Notes: generated from the letters alone by a model not told the origin. DNA of 64,000 bases from Nitrobacteraceae bacterium AZCC 2146 (GCA_036924855.1 JBAGRP010000001.1:3906001-3970000), one strand, 5' to 3'; shown: positions 34,645 through 44,611, counted from the first letter of the stretch. Numbers and translations are program-made.

Positions 34645-37600
34645 TCATTCTGCTGCCTGCGAGCGGTGCAATTCGTCCGTCCCGGTACCATTATGCAGGG
34701 CCTCCGGAACCTCGGCGCCTGGGCCACGGGGCAGCCTGAATCCCTTGATCAACGCATAGACGGCGGGGATCACGATGAGCGTCAGGATGGTTGATGAGAT
34801 CATGCCGCCGATCATCGGCACGGCGATGCGCTGCATGACCTCCGAGCCGGTACCGGTGCTCCACAGGATCGGAATCAGGCCGGCCATGATCGCGACGACG
34901 GTCATCATCTTGGGCCTGACGCGCTCGACCGCGCCTAGCATAATCGCTTCGTTAAGATCCCCTCGGGTGAAGGTCTTTCCTTCTGCGAGCCGCTCCGCCT
35001 GGATCTCCTTCATCGCCTGATCGAGATAGATCAGCATAATGACACCGGTCTCCGCGGCGACGCCGGCCAACGCGATGAAGCCGACGGCGACGGCGACGGA
35101 GAAATTGAAGCCGAGCCACCACATCAGCCACAGGCCGCCGACCAGCGCGAACGGCAGCGACAGCATCACGATCAGCGTCTCGGTCAACCGGCGGAAGTTC
35201 AGGTAGAGCAGCAGGAAGATGATCAGCAGCGTCACGGGCACCACGATCTTCAGCCGGGCGGTCGCGCGCTCGAGATACTCAAATTGGCCGCTCCAGACGG
35301 CGTAGTTTCCGGGCGGAAACTGCACGCTGGCGGCCACGGCCGCCTTGGCGTCGGCTACGTAGCCACCGAGATCGCGGTCGCGGATGTCGACGAAGATGTA
35401 GACCGCGAGCTGGCCGTTCTCGGTCCGGATCGACGTGGGACCGCGCGTCAGCTTGATCGTGGCGACTTCGCCCAGAGGGACGGTTCCCCCGCCCGGCATC
35501 GCCACCAATACGTCGCGGGCGATCGACTGGGGATCGCTGCGCAGATCGCGTGGGTACCGCAGATTGACGCCGTAGCGCTCGCGGCCTTCCACGGTCGTGG
35601 TGACGGTCTCGCCGCCCAAGGCGGACGATACGGTGTCCTGCACGTCGCTGACCATGAGCCCGTAGCGGGCGAGCGCCTCACGATCAGGAACGACGTCGAG
35701 GTAATAGCCGCCGATCACTCGCTCCGCATAGGCGCTCGACGTGCCCGGAACCGCCTTCACGACGGTCTCGATCTGGCGGGCAAGCTTCTCCATTTCGACC
35801 AGGTCGGTACCGAGCACCTTGATGCCGATCGGCGTGCGGATGCCGGTCGCGAGCATGTCGGTACGGGCCTTGATGGGCATGGTCCAGGCATTGGAAACGC
35901 CGGGAAACTGCAGCGCCTTGTCCAGTTCGGCGATCAGGCCGTCGACGGTCAGGCCGGGGCGCCACTGCTCCTTGGGCTTGAGATTGACGATCGTCTCGAA
36001 CATTTCGGTGGGAGCCGGATCGGTCGCGGTCTCGGCCCGGCCGGCCTTGCCGTAGACCGAGGCTACTTCCGGAAACGTCTTGATGATCTTGTTCTGGGTC
36101 TGCAGGATCTCCGCCGCCTTGGTCACCGACAGGCCCGGCAACGTCGTCGGCATGTACATCAGCGTGCCCTCGTTCAGGCTCGGCATGAATTCGGTCCCGA
36201 GTTGCCGCGCCGGCCATAGGCTGACCGCCAAGGCGACAAGTGCCAGAACGATGGTCAGGGTCTTGGCCTTCAGCACGCCGCGGATCAGCGGGCGGTACAC
36301 CCAGATCAAAAACCGGTTGATCGGGTTCTTGTGCTCCGGAACGATCTTGCCGCGCACGAACAGCACCATCAGAGCCGGCACCAACGTGATCGAGAGGATC
36401 GCCGCGGCCGCCATCGAGAACGTCTTGGTGAACGCCAGCGGGCTGAACAGACGCCCTTCCTGCGATTCCATGGTGAAGATCGGCAGGAACGACACCGTGA
36501 TGATCAGCAGGCTGAAAAACAAAGCGGGCCCGACTTCGCTCGCCGCCTCGATCAGGACCTCCAGGCGCGGCTTATCGGGTGGGGCCCGTTCGAGATGCTT
36601 GTGAGCATTCTCGATCATGACGATAGCGCCGTCGATCATGGCGCCGATCGCAATCGCGATGCCGCCGAGACTCATGATGTTCGAGCCGATGCCAAGCACC
36701 TTCATGGCACCGAACGCCATCAGGATGCCGACCGGCAGCATGACGATGGCGACGAGCGCGCTGCGCACGTGCAGCAGGAACACGATGCAGACGAGCGCGA
36801 CGACGATGCTTTCTTCGGTGAGCGTGCGCTTCAGCGTCTCGATCGCGCTATGGATCAGGTTGGAGCGATCGTAGACCGGTATGATCTCAACGCCCTTTGG
36901 CAGCGCCGACGCCATCTCGGCCAGGCGCGCCTTCACGTTATCGATAACGTCCAGTGCGTTCTGCCCAAAGCGTTGCAGGGCGATTCCGCTGGCGACCTCG
37001 CCCTCGCCGTTGAGTTCGGTGATGCCGCGGCGCTCGTCCGGACCGAGCTCGACCCGCGCCACGTCCTTCAGCAGCACCGGCGTGCCTTTTTCGACCTTCA
37101 ACACGATGTTCGAAAGGTCGGCGAGGCTTTTGACGTAGCCCCTGCCGCGCACGACGAATTCGAACTCCGACAGCTCGACGGTGCGTCCGCCGACGTCCAC
37201 GTTGCTGCCGCGGACCGCGTCGCGCACCTTTGCAAGCGGGATATTCAGCGACCTCAACCGGTTCGGATCGACGATGATGTTGTATTGCTTGACGAAGCCT
37301 CCGACGCTGGCCACCTCCGCGACGCCCTCGGCCTTGGAGATGCCGTAGCGAATGGTCCAGTCCTGGATGGACCGCAGGTCAGCCAGCGACTTGTCCTTGG
37401 ACTGCAGCGCATACTGATAGACCCAGCCGACACCGGTGGCGTCGGGCCCCAGCGTCGGCGTCACGCCGGCGGGAAGCTTGCGCGCCGCGGCGTTGAGGTA
37501 TTCAAGGACACGCGAGCGCGCCCAGTAGATGTCTGTCCCGTCCTCAAAAATGATGTAGACGAAGGAAACTCCGAAGAACGAGAATCCACGGACAACCTTC

Positions 37601-37836
37601 GATTTCGGCACCGTCAGCATGGCCGTCGTCAGCGGATAGGTGACCTGGTCCTCGATGACCTGCGGTGCCTGGCCTTTGTACTCGGTGTAGACGATCACCT
37701 GGGTGTCGGAGAGGTCGGGGATCGCGTCGAGCGCTGAGTGCTGCAGGGCGTAGACGCCGCCCGCCACGGCGAAGACCGTGCCGATCAGGACCAGCATCAG
37801 GTTGCGGGCCGACCAATCTATGAGGCGCGCGATCAT
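34645..37836 (-). CDS. cusA: CusA-type heavy-metal RND efflux pump
   Basis: 1063 residues, the usual HME-RND length. First helix LMLVLIGTVFAVAGGVYAL, periplasmic porter domains, and the helix-4 signature AIGAMIDGAIVMIENAHKHLE (cut to its core here: MIDGAIVMIENAH). The second half repeats the RND fold (VSSALGGETVTTTVEGRERY). It exports Cu(I)/Ag(I) across the inner membrane, driven by protons, with CusB and CusC. Its start overlaps the cusB stop by four bases. Confidence 0.95.
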   Translation of the reverse strand: MIARLIDWSARNLMLVLIGTVFAVAGGVYALQHSALDAIPDLSDTQVIVYTEYKGQAPQVIEDQVTYPLTTAMLTVPKSKVVRGFSFFGVSFVYIIFEDGTDIYWARSRVLEYLNAAARKLPAGVTPTLGPDATGVGWVYQYALQSKDKSLADLRSIQDWTIRYGISKAEGVAEVASVGGFVKQYNIIVDPNRLRSLNIPLAKVRDAVRGSNVDVGGRTVELSEFEFVVRGRGYVKSLADLSNIVLKVEKGTPVLLKDVARVELGPDERRGITELNGEGEVASGIALQRFGQNALDVIDNVKARLAEMASALPKGVEIIPVYDRSNLIHSAIETLKRTLTEESIVVALVCIVFLLHVRSALVAIVMLPVGILMAFGAMKVLGIGSNIMSLGGIAIAIGAMIDGAIVMIENAHKHLERAPPDKPRLEVLIEAASEVGPALFFSLLIITVSFLPIFTMESQEGRLFSPLAFTKTFSMAAAAILSITLVPALMVLFVRGKIVPEHKNPINRFLIWVYRPLIRGVLKAKTLTIVLALVALAVSLWPARQLGTEFMPSLNEGTLMYMPTTLPGLSVTKAAEILQTQNKIIKTFPEVASVYGKAGRAETATDPAPTEMFETIVNLKPKEQWRPGLTVDGLIAELDKALQFPGVSNAWTMPIKARTDMLATGIRTPIGIKVLGTDLVEMEKLARQIETVVKAVPGTSSAYAERVIGGYYLDVVPDREALARYGLMVSDVQDTVSSALGGETVTTTVEGRERYGVNLRYPRDLRSDPQSIARDVLVAMPGGGTVPLGEVATIKLTRGPTSIRTENGQLAVYIFVDIRDRDLGGYVADAKAAVAASVQFPPGNYAVWSGQFEYLERATARLKIVVPVTLLIIFLLLYLNFRRLTETLIVMLSLPFALVGGLWLMWWLGFNFSVAVAVGFIALAGVAAETGVIMLIYLDQAMKEIQAERLAEGKTFTRGDLNEAIMLGAVERVRPKMMTVVAIMAGLIPILWSTGTGSEVMQRIAVPMIGGMISSTILTLIVIPAVYALIKGFRLPRGPGAEVPEALHNGTGTDELHRSQAAE

Positions 37837-39269
37837 TGCGGTTTCTCCCCGGTATCGAGGCCCTTGAGAGCGGCCTTGAGGTTGCTTTCGGCATCGATCA
37901 GGAAGTTCGCGGAGACGACGACTTTGTCGTTTTCGGCGAGCCCCTCCTTGATCTCCACCCGCCCATCCCCGCGGCGACCGAGCTTCACGGCACGCGGCTC
38001 GAACCGGCCGTCCCCCTTGTCGAGAAGTACAAGCTGCTGCTCGCCGCTGTCGATGACCGCGCTACTGGACACGGTCAGAACCGGAGCGTCGGTGCCGGTG
38101 GCGATCTCGACATCGGCATACATGTCGGGTCGCAGCACCTCACCTGGATTAGGCAGTTCGATCCTGAGACGCGCCGTTCGGGTCTCCGCCATCAAATGCG
38201 GATAGATCAACGTAACTTTGCCGGTGAAGGGGCGGCCGGGATATGCCCGAGGCCGCACGACGGCTTTTTGTCCGACCTCGATGAGAGCCAGATCGCGCTC
38301 CGCGACGTCGACTATCACCCACACCACCTCGTGGTCCGCGATCCGGAACAGAACATCCCCCGGCGCCGCGCGCATGCCGTTGACGGCTATACGTTCCACG
38401 ATCTCGCCGTCCTGCGGCGCGGGCCAGTTCACGTAGACCGGGACTTCGCGGGCGCGTTCGATGTCGGCGACGAAGCTTTCCGGTGCGCCCAGGTTTTCGA
38501 GGCGCCGGCGTGCGCCTTTCAGGGCTTCATTGCTGATGCCGGCGTTCGAGCGGGCATTGAGCGCCGAAAGATATTCCGCCGCCGCGCTCGACAGGTTCGG
38601 GCCGTAGATGCGCATCAGCCGCTGGCCCTTGTGGACGTGCGAGCCGGTGGTGACGTTTTCGACGGTGTCGATGAAGCCTTCGAAACGCAGCGATACCACC
38701 GATTTGCGGCGCTCGTCTTCCTGAACGGTGCCCGGTGCACGAACCACCGTGTTCAGAATGCGCCGCTCCGCGACCTCGGTCTGAACACCTGCCTTTTGTA
38801 GTTTTCCGGCACTGACTTTGACCGACGAATCGTCGTCCTGCTCGCCCTCATAGACGGGCAGATAGTCCATACCCATCGAGTCCTTCTTGGGGGTCGGCGA
38901 CGTGTCGGGAAGGCCCATCGGATTGCGGTAAAAACGGATGCGGCCGGGCGAGCCAGCTTTCGAAGCGGTCGCTTCCTCCGGAGCCTTCTCGTCGAAGCTC
39001 ACCTCTTCGCTGCTGCGGACAGGCGAATATTCTTTGCCGGAAGTCGTTTTCTTCGGCACCGGCGAATAGTCCGGCGCGCCGTCCGGATCGCGGTAATAGA
39101 TGATCGGTCCGGTCGCTTCCGCATGGGCCGGACTTGGCTTGGCTGCTACGGGCAGCGCCGCGGATAGCCACGAAGGAAGCGGACGATTCGACCGTCCGAC
39201 GGCCAACCCGGCAACTCCGGCTGCCAACACTGCCGATACGATCAAGAAGGCACCTACCGGGCGTCTCAT
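37833..39269 (-). CDS. cusB: CusB-type membrane fusion protein with two N-terminal metal-binding repeats
   Basis: 478 residues. An N-terminal anchor is followed by two copies of the short heavy-metal-binding motif (YRDPDGAPDYSPVPKK near residue 60 and YRNPMGLPDTSPTPKK near 115). Then come the adaptor hairpin and barrel-sandwich domains (GSHVHKGQRLMRIYGPNL). It bridges CusA and CusC in the periplasm. Coupled to cusC and cusA by 4-base overlaps. Confidence 0.93.
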   Translation of the reverse strand: MRRPVGAFLIVSAVLAAGVAGLAVGRSNRPLPSWLSAALPVAAKPSPAHAEATGPIIYYRDPDGAPDYSPVPKKTTSGKEYSPVRSSEEVSFDEKAPEEATASKAGSPGRIRFYRNPMGLPDTSPTPKKDSMGMDYLPVYEGEQDDDSSVKVSAGKLQKAGVQTEVAERRILNTVVRAPGTVQEDERRKSVVSLRFEGFIDTVENVTTGSHVHKGQRLMRIYGPNLSSAAAEYLSALNARSNAGISNEALKGARRRLENLGAPESFVADIERAREVPVYVNWPAPQDGEIVERIAVNGMRAAPGDVLFRIADHEVVWVIVDVAERDLALIEVGQKAVVRPRAYPGRPFTGKVTLIYPHLMAETRTARLRIELPNPGEVLRPDMYADVEIATGTDAPVLTVSSSAVIDSGEQQLVLLDKGDGRFEPRAVKLGRRGDGRVEIKEGLAENDKVVVSANFLIDAESNLKAALKGLDTGEKPQ

Positions 39270-40510
39270 AGCGAGCCTCCCGCCAAGCGTTCCATGTCGG
39301 CATACTTCGTCTGCAGCTCCACCTTGAGCTTCAGCAGGTCGAGCTGGACCGCACGGTACCTTCGCTCCGACTCGAAGACCGAAGAGAGATCGGACGAGCC
39401 TGCCTGGAAGCCGTTGCGGGCGTTGTCGATCGAGGAACGGGCCGGCGGCAACAGGCGAGACGCGTAGATCTGCACGACCTTGCGCAGCGCATCCACGCCG
39501 AACCAGGCGTCGGCGATCTGCCCGTCGATCCGCAGTCGGAGCGCCTCGTTGCGGGCTTGCGCAGCGCCGAGGCGCGCGCCTGCCGCACGCTGCTCCGCGT
39601 CCTTGACCTCATAGTGCAGCGGCAGCTTGACCCCCAAGGTGAACTCGCCGGTATCCTCGGTGCCGGGCCGCTGCACGTACTTCGCGCCGACATTCACGTC
39701 GGGATAGTAGTTGAGGTCGGTCAGGGATTTGGTCTGGGCCGCGGAATTACTCTGCGCCCCGGCCAGCGCCAACATCGGGTTTGCCGATCGTCCGAGAGCC
39801 TGGGCCTGCGCGAGGCTGACCGCCCTGACCGTCCGGAAGCCGGTCGGCGCCGCCAACGGAGCCAGCGAAGGACGCCCGATCAATGAATTGAGCCGCGCCG
39901 CGGCGGACTTCTGCTCGCCCTGCCGCCGGACGACATCGCCCTCAGCGGTGGCAGCTTCCATCTCGGCCTTGATGACGTCCTGCTGGTCGACCGATGTCGT
40001 GCCGTACCGCGACCGCAATAGACCAAGCAACTCGTCATATCGCCGTTTGATCTCGGTCGCGATTCCGACAGCCTCATAGGCGGCATTGTACTCGCCATGC
40101 GCGGCAACAACCTGCGCGATGAGCTCGGTCACAGTCGCGCGCCCCTGGAATTTTGCGGCGTCGGCGTCCGACTGCGCGATATTGCGTTCGAGGCCGTACT
40201 TGCCCCAGAGCTTGATCTCCTGGTCGAAGCCGAAGCGGCGCTGTCCGACGCCCTGCCGGTTGACGTCCCAAGCCTCCAGAATCAGGGTCGGATCGGCCAT
40301 GACGCCGGCCGTTCCGATCTTGTGGACCGCCGCATCGAAGTCGAGCGAAGCGGCAGCGACCGTCGGATTGAGGCGTTTGGCAATCGCGACGACGCTCTCC
40401 ACTGTCGCTCCGGGCATGGTTTGATCGGCCGCCGCGGCCGGATACGACCACAGCAATGCTGTGGCCGCTCCGACGGCGGCGAGCCGCGTGATTGCCGCCG
40501 AGCGGATCAC
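39266..40510 (-). CDS. cusC: CusC-type outer-membrane factor (TolC family)
   Basis: 414 residues with a signal peptide (ATALLWSYPAAAA). Two TolC repeats of coiled helices are visible (EYNAAYEAVGIATEIKRRYD; AEQRAAGARLGAAQARNEA). It forms the outer-membrane exit duct of the CusCBA pump. It overlaps the FixH-like gene upstream and cusB downstream by four bases each. Confidence 0.9.
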   Translation of the reverse strand: MIRSAAITRLAAVGAATALLWSYPAAAADQTMPGATVESVVAIAKRLNPTVAAASLDFDAAVHKIGTAGVMADPTLILEAWDVNRQGVGQRRFGFDQEIKLWGKYGLERNIAQSDADAAKFQGRATVTELIAQVVAAHGEYNAAYEAVGIATEIKRRYDELLGLLRSRYGTTSVDQQDVIKAEMEAATAEGDVVRRQGEQKSAAARLNSLIGRPSLAPLAAPTGFRTVRAVSLAQAQALGRSANPMLALAGAQSNSAAQTKSLTDLNYYPDVNVGAKYVQRPGTEDTGEFTLGVKLPLHYEVKDAEQRAAGARLGAAQARNEALRLRIDGQIADAWFGVDALRKVVQIYASRLLPPARSSIDNARNGFQAGSSDLSSVFESERRYRAVQLDLLKLKVELQTKYADMERLAGGSL

Positions 40511-40911
40511 GGCGTGGCCTTGAGGACGAGCTTGCTTTCGACCGTCCCGGTCTCGCCCTGAACCTTGGCGCCCAGGGACAGTTGCCAGCTGCCTTCCATC
40601 GTCACGGCGGCCTTGAACTTGTAGACGCCAGGCTCGGTACTCGGCACCGCGTCGATCGTGGTCTTCATCGTTTCCATGCCGTCGGGCGCCATATCCAGTC
40701 GTTTGGCGAAGATCACGGCGTCGGAGACCGGCTTGCCGTCCGGCTTATGGACGAGGCGCACCGAAATGACCGCCTCGCCTTTCTTGACGGTCTTGTCGAC
40801 GAGTTGGAATTCGTAGTCCTTGATGTCGGCGCGAGCCGCTGTGGCCGCAGCGGTCATGGCAACGCCGATCAGCGCGGCCCGGAGGGCGCGCGCGCAGGTG
40901 TAGCTATTCAT
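40507..40911 (-). CDS. FixH/YtkA-like periplasmic protein
   Basis: 134 residues: a signal peptide ends near ARA, then an immunoglobulin-like fold (YEFQLVDKTVKKGEAVISVR ... PGVYKFKAAVTMEGSWQLSL). FixH/YtkA-like proteins are often encoded with copper exporters. It is the first gene of the coupled operon fixH-like/cusC/cusB/cusA, all joined by ATGA overlaps, and may assist metal handling. Confidence 0.8.
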   Translation of the reverse strand: MNSYTCARALRAALIGVAMTAAATAARADIKDYEFQLVDKTVKKGEAVISVRLVHKPDGKPVSDAVIFAKRLDMAPDGMETMKTTIDAVPSTEPGVYKFKAAVTMEGSWQLSLGAKVQGETGTVESKLVLKATP

Positions 40912-41011
40912 TTTTAAATCCTCGATGTCCTGATGTACCGCTCAGGGCGGCATGCATGTTTATCCGCGCGGCTTTAGGCCGGCGCAGCAGCAGACGGCGT
41001 TGTGACGCCGA

Positions 41012-41368
41012 TCAGATCGAAATTCGAGGGGGATGGTCCGGAGGGACCCCGATGAGGCCGTCGGCGGTCAAGTCGTCGAAGCCAAAGAACAGCCTGCGGG
41101 TCTGGAATGGAGCCTGGATACCGTCCGTCGGGGACGGCACGACCTGAGCGACCGTCAGCATGCACATCGCGACGAGCGGGCAATCCTGGCAGCCATCATT
41201 CTTATTTTGGTCCGGACAGCACGGCATGTCTGCGGACATCGCCGACATGTCGGTCATCTCGGCAGCAGCCAACCGTTTTGCCGCCGCAGGAGTGACCAGC
41301 GGCGCAAACACCAGCCCAACGATCACGAAGATCGCGAGCATTCGACCGATGAGTCGACAAAGATTCAT
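41012..41368 (-). CDS. Cys-rich secreted protein (DUF2946-like)
   Basis: 118 residues. An N-terminal hydrophobic segment is followed by a Met/Cys cluster (DMSAMSADMPCCPDQNK, GCQDCPLVAMCML). The cysteine and methionine pattern suggests copper binding, as in DUF2946 proteins next to copper genes. The C-terminal part is plain. It lies ~100 bases upstream of the cus operon on the same strand. Confidence 0.7.
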   Translation of the reverse strand: MNLCRLIGRMLAIFVIVGLVFAPLVTPAAAKRLAAAEMTDMSAMSADMPCCPDQNKNDGCQDCPLVAMCMLTVAQVVPSPTDGIQAPFQTRRLFFGFDDLTADGLIGVPPDHPPRISI

Positions 41369-41473
41369 GAGGTCACCATCACACGGGACCGGGAACTTGT
41401 GAAGGACCCCCGTTTCACATGTTCGCCAGCCGCCGCTTGGAACGCGTGATCCTAGTTAACCAAGGCCCGCGCT

Positions 41474-41950
41474 TCAGCTTGCGATTTCCGCACCTAGAAA
41501 CCGCATGAAGGGCTGCCGTCCCGCCGCCCCGAAAAGCATCACGTCGTATTTCCGCGGCGTGCCGCCTTCCATCCCGGGGGATCCCGCCGGCATTCCCGGA
41601 ACGGCCAGGCCGACGGCGACGGGGCGTTTCTCCAACAATTGTCGCACGGCCGCAGCGGGCACGTGGCCTTCGATGACGTACCCCGCGACTTCCGCTGTGT
41701 GGCACGCAGCCAGGTCGGCCGGCACCCCGACGCGCTTACGGACGGCCCGCAGATCGGCTGTCTCCTCGACGGTCACCGCGAAGCCGGCACCCTGGAGATG
41801 CCGAACCCAGCCCGCGCAGCAACCGCAGTCAGGATCCTTGTGAACGAGAACGGCGGTTGTCTGCGCAGGGGCGGAATACGCCGGCGCGACCAGTCCCGCG
41901 GCGAAGATCGCGAGTGCGCTGCGACGCGTCAAAGTCATTGGTTTGTTCAT
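41474..41950 (-). CDS. DUF411 metal-binding protein
   Basis: 158 residues. A twin-arginine-like leader (LTRRSALAIFAAGLVAPAY) precedes the DUF411 thioredoxin-like core (VHKDPDCGCCAGWVRHL, ACHTAEVAGYVIEGHVPA). The CGCC cluster probably binds copper. The start at 41950 has AAGG ten bases upstream. DUF411 genes accompany copper resistance loci. Confidence 0.88.
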   Translation of the reverse strand: MNKPMTLTRRSALAIFAAGLVAPAYSAPAQTTAVLVHKDPDCGCCAGWVRHLQGAGFAVTVEETADLRAVRKRVGVPADLAACHTAEVAGYVIEGHVPAAAVRQLLEKRPVAVGLAVPGMPAGSPGMEGGTPRKYDVMLFGAAGRQPFMRFLGAEIAS

Positions 41951-42026
41951 CGTTGGATTGCCCTTAGTGAGGCGCGCCATCCTGCTGGCCGGAAGCGGAA
42001 AACGCGAGGATCGGACACGGCCGCGT

Positions 42027-42551
42027 TCAATTATGATGGTTGTGTAGGGTTTGATCGCCGTAACCGCGGAGTTGCGCGTAGCGCGTCATCTGATCGGGGG
42101 TCAACAGAGCGACGGTCGATAAATGATATTTGAGATGGGTTTCGCGTAGTGCGCCTTGCGTCGCGGAAATAGACGCTGTCGATGCCGACAGACTTTCCGG
42201 CGTGACGACGCGGGAGGCGAATTGGTGGTCCAGCTCCGCTTCCTGCTGGATCAATTTCGAGCCAAGCGGCAAGGCTTCGGACTTCATTGAGTCGAACAAC
42301 GCTTTGACGCCGTCGCGCTGACCGGCTGTCAGGTCGAGCTTGTCGGCCAACTCCAAGACGTGGGAGGGACCGGGATACCCATTCAATTCTGCTGCGAGCG
42401 CCAGGCCCATTCCGCGACCGGCGTTGAGGTCCGCAACCTGCTGGTCGGACAGCGCTTTTATCGGGCGGGTTTGCATACCGGAATAGGGCGTCTGCGAAAA
42501 CGCTGACGTCGAAGCTAACAGCAATGCGGTTACAAGGAGCGCGCGGTCCAT
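42027..42551 (-). CDS. Spy/CpxP-like periplasmic metal-responsive protein
   Basis: 174 residues with signal peptide (LLVTALLLASTSAFS|Q). The rest is helical (LELADKLDLTAGQRDGVKAL ... SMKSEALPLGSKLIQQEAEL) with an LTPDQMTRYAQLRGY end and a His/Asn tail (HNHHN). This is the layout of periplasmic heavy-metal sensor and LTXXQ-type chaperone proteins. It is likely part of metal stress protection. Confidence 0.75.
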   Translation of the reverse strand: MDRALLVTALLLASTSAFSQTPYSGMQTRPIKALSDQQVADLNAGRGMGLALAAELNGYPGPSHVLELADKLDLTAGQRDGVKALFDSMKSEALPLGSKLIQQEAELDHQFASRVVTPESLSASTASISATQGALRETHLKYHLSTVALLTPDQMTRYAQLRGYGDQTLHNHHN

Positions 42552-42792
42552 GGCTTACCATCCTCGGTTTTGTTGCCACCAGTCTCGCCCAGATCGAAGA
42601 ACCCAGCAAATTACAAGTGTGTAACCGGATCCAGTGTTTCAGACTGCCAATTCACCTAGGCCTATTTGCTTCAGGCAGCCAAGAATGCACCTCGACGGTC
42701 ACGTGCGACAAGTCGGCGAAGTTCGTGCCAAACCGCGCGGCGGAGTAGTTGCCGCGTGTCGAATGACAGTAGTGTTTGGGCTTCGACAATAA
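42552..42792. other. gene-free stretch
   Basis: About 240 bases between the Spy-like gene and the MFS remnant; nothing recognised. Confidence 0.3.
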
Positions 42793-43200
42793 AGTTAGCG
42801 CAGGCCGAAGCTCGCACCGCGCAGATGGGTCGGACTGATACGGCAACCAGCGCATCTCTCGGTGCCCCACGGACGCCTCTGCCAACATCGTCGATAAATC
42901 TAGCCGTGATCAGCCAGCCGACAGAGGACGCCAGCGGAAAGATCGACTTCGTAAAGGCGGCAAGTCCATAGCCGAAGGCAGCGGGAAGCTCGCATTTGCC
43001 GCGCCAATCGCTGAGCGCGCCAGAATACTTTGGTGATAGAGCCGGTCGCTTCGGCCCTGCCAACGGTAGACGCTGACGCGCCGAGCACCACCACCATCTA
43101 GATCGGCAGCAGTGCGTGAATCATCTCGGATGAGATAGCCATGAGCATGCTCACGAAGCCGAGCGCGCCCAAACACCCGGAGGAATGCCCTTCAAATGTC
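42793..43200 (-). pseudogene. MFS transporter remnant
   Basis: Minus strand, pieced from two or three frames: LGALGFVSMLMAISSEMIHA, a TAG at 43100-43098, MVVVLGASASTVG, then FGYGLAAFTKSIFPLASSVG, RGAPRDALVA and, after a frameshift, RGASFGLR plus a stop. These are the first four helices and motif A of a major facilitator. It is clearly dead. Confidence 0.65.
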
Positions 43201-43748
43201 GCATGGCGCGAAATCGTCTCGTTGGTCATTACGCGCGGCCGGTCGGCATAATCGTCTCTCTCCCATCACGATTGATGTCTCTAATTCTGGCTATCCGGAT
43301 TTTCGTGTGGAATCGTTTCGGACGCCAAGCAGGGCCCCGCGGGCCGTCCACGTTTCACCATCACGTCCTCCGCCGGCAAATCGAAATCGGGATACATTCC
43401 CAAGGGCATCATCGATCACCCATCCGGGCGGTACCGCATCTCGTCAGCATGAGCTGCCGTTCCACAAGATCATCGGCGTCGCCTCGACGTTCATCGCGAC
43501 CGTCCAAACCGCGGTCCGCAGAAGGTCAGCCGCCCGTAGGCGGCGAACTGGCCCAAAGATTCGCTTATCCTCTCGGTTTGGGCAAATGCATACGTTCAAC
43601 AGGTCTATGGACCACGCTTCGAAAGCCAGACTGCTAAAAAAGTCTTGTTTAGGAATTAGCTGGCAAATCTGCGCACGGTTCGAAACCTTCTAGATGAAGA
43701 AAATATCCGGACCCGAGGTGCCATGTCGATGAAGCGGACGGTTTAGCA
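43201..43748. other. gene-free stretch
   Basis: About 550 bases. Open frames on the plus strand are Arg-rich and have no domain. Likely decayed sequence. Confidence 0.35.
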
Positions 43749-44312
43749 ATGCTGGAAAACAGTCATGTGGCACCATGGAGTTTCGGCATCCGTGTACTGC
43801 ATTGGATAACATTTGCGGCGCTGGTTGCGCAGCTTGGAATAGCGTTCGGCTGGATGGGCGGCATGGCCACGATGCGGTGGCTTCCGTTGCACATGTCGCT
43901 CGGCCTAACCATTCTGTGCGTGGTACTCATCCGGCTAGGCTGGCGTGCCTTCGCTCACGCTCCGCGCCGCCAAGGGGCGCGCCCCCTGAAGCGGTTGAGC
44001 GTTCTCGTGCACACGAGTCTCTACGCGCTCATTCTTGCCGTCGTGATAACGGGCTGGATGGCGTACCGCCCAATGCCGATGATGCCGGCCGCGCGCCTGT
44101 TCGCCAGCATGCCAGTGCCGTTGGCGCCGAGCCTAGCCAAAATATCGGCGCGAGAGTTCTCGATCATTCACCAAGGTCTGGTCTGGGCGCTTTTGGCGAT
44201 GGTTGGCCTGCACCTTATGGCGGCTCTGACGCACGCCACGATCCTGCGCGACGGCATTCTAAGCGGGATGCTCTTCGGTCGGTCGAAGATCAAGAACAAC
44301 CAGGTAGATTGA
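43749..44312 (+). CDS. cytochrome b561-type membrane protein
   Basis: 187 residues with four membrane helices. Histidines in HW (helix 1), LHMSLGL (helix 2), the HTSLYALIL helix and GLHLMAALTH (helix 4) fit the heme ligands of the bacterial cytochrome b561 family. It would pass electrons between quinol and a periplasmic partner or scavenge superoxide. It stands alone; no clear ribosome-binding site. Confidence 0.82.
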   Translation: MLENSHVAPWSFGIRVLHWITFAALVAQLGIAFGWMGGMATMRWLPLHMSLGLTILCVVLIRLGWRAFAHAPRRQGARPLKRLSVLVHTSLYALILAVVITGWMAYRPMPMMPAARLFASMPVPLAPSLAKISAREFSIIHQGLVWALLAMVGLHLMAALTHATILRDGILSGMLFGRSKIKNNQVD

Positions 44313-44317
44313 AGCGG

Positions 44318-44497
44318 TTAGCCGGAGATGAACACGAAGATGTCGGCAGCGTCGCTGAAGCCGTAATTCCTGGTCGTGAGCGAGGCCACCGCGTTGTTCG
44401 GAATGTGATCGAGAAAGATTGCCCAGTTCGCGAGCCCGCGGAACAGGTCGAGACGCAGGTCCCGTCCCCTCGACGGATTGTCGGTCGCATCTGCCAT
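44318..44497 (-). pseudogene. OpgC N-terminal fragment
   Basis: 59 residues from an ATG at 44497 with AAGGAATTTC upstream. It reads RDLRLDLFRGLANWAIFLDH, then DAADIFVFISG and stops. This is the start of OpgC-type acyltransferases (first helix and periplasmic loop, normally followed by Y and nine more helices). It is truncated to its first ~60 residues; the ribosome-binding site survives. Confidence 0.75.
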
Positions 44498-44611
44498 GAA
44501 ATTCCTTTTGGTGGTCCGAAGGGAGCTCGCGTCGCCTGCATCCGTATAGCTCCATTTTAAGTTAGCACTTCTTGGTTTTCTCGTGCAGGAAGGTGGCGGA
44601 TTCAGCCGTTT

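Noticed and set aside
36331..37737. 468-codon plus-strand frame opposite cusA
   Set aside because: It is a shadow of the conserved RND gene; composition is abnormal and no start signal is present.
42058..42083. GTAACC at 42058 as a further ECF promoter
   Set aside because: The sequence 16 bases later is CGCG, not CGAA, and it lies inside the Spy-like gene.
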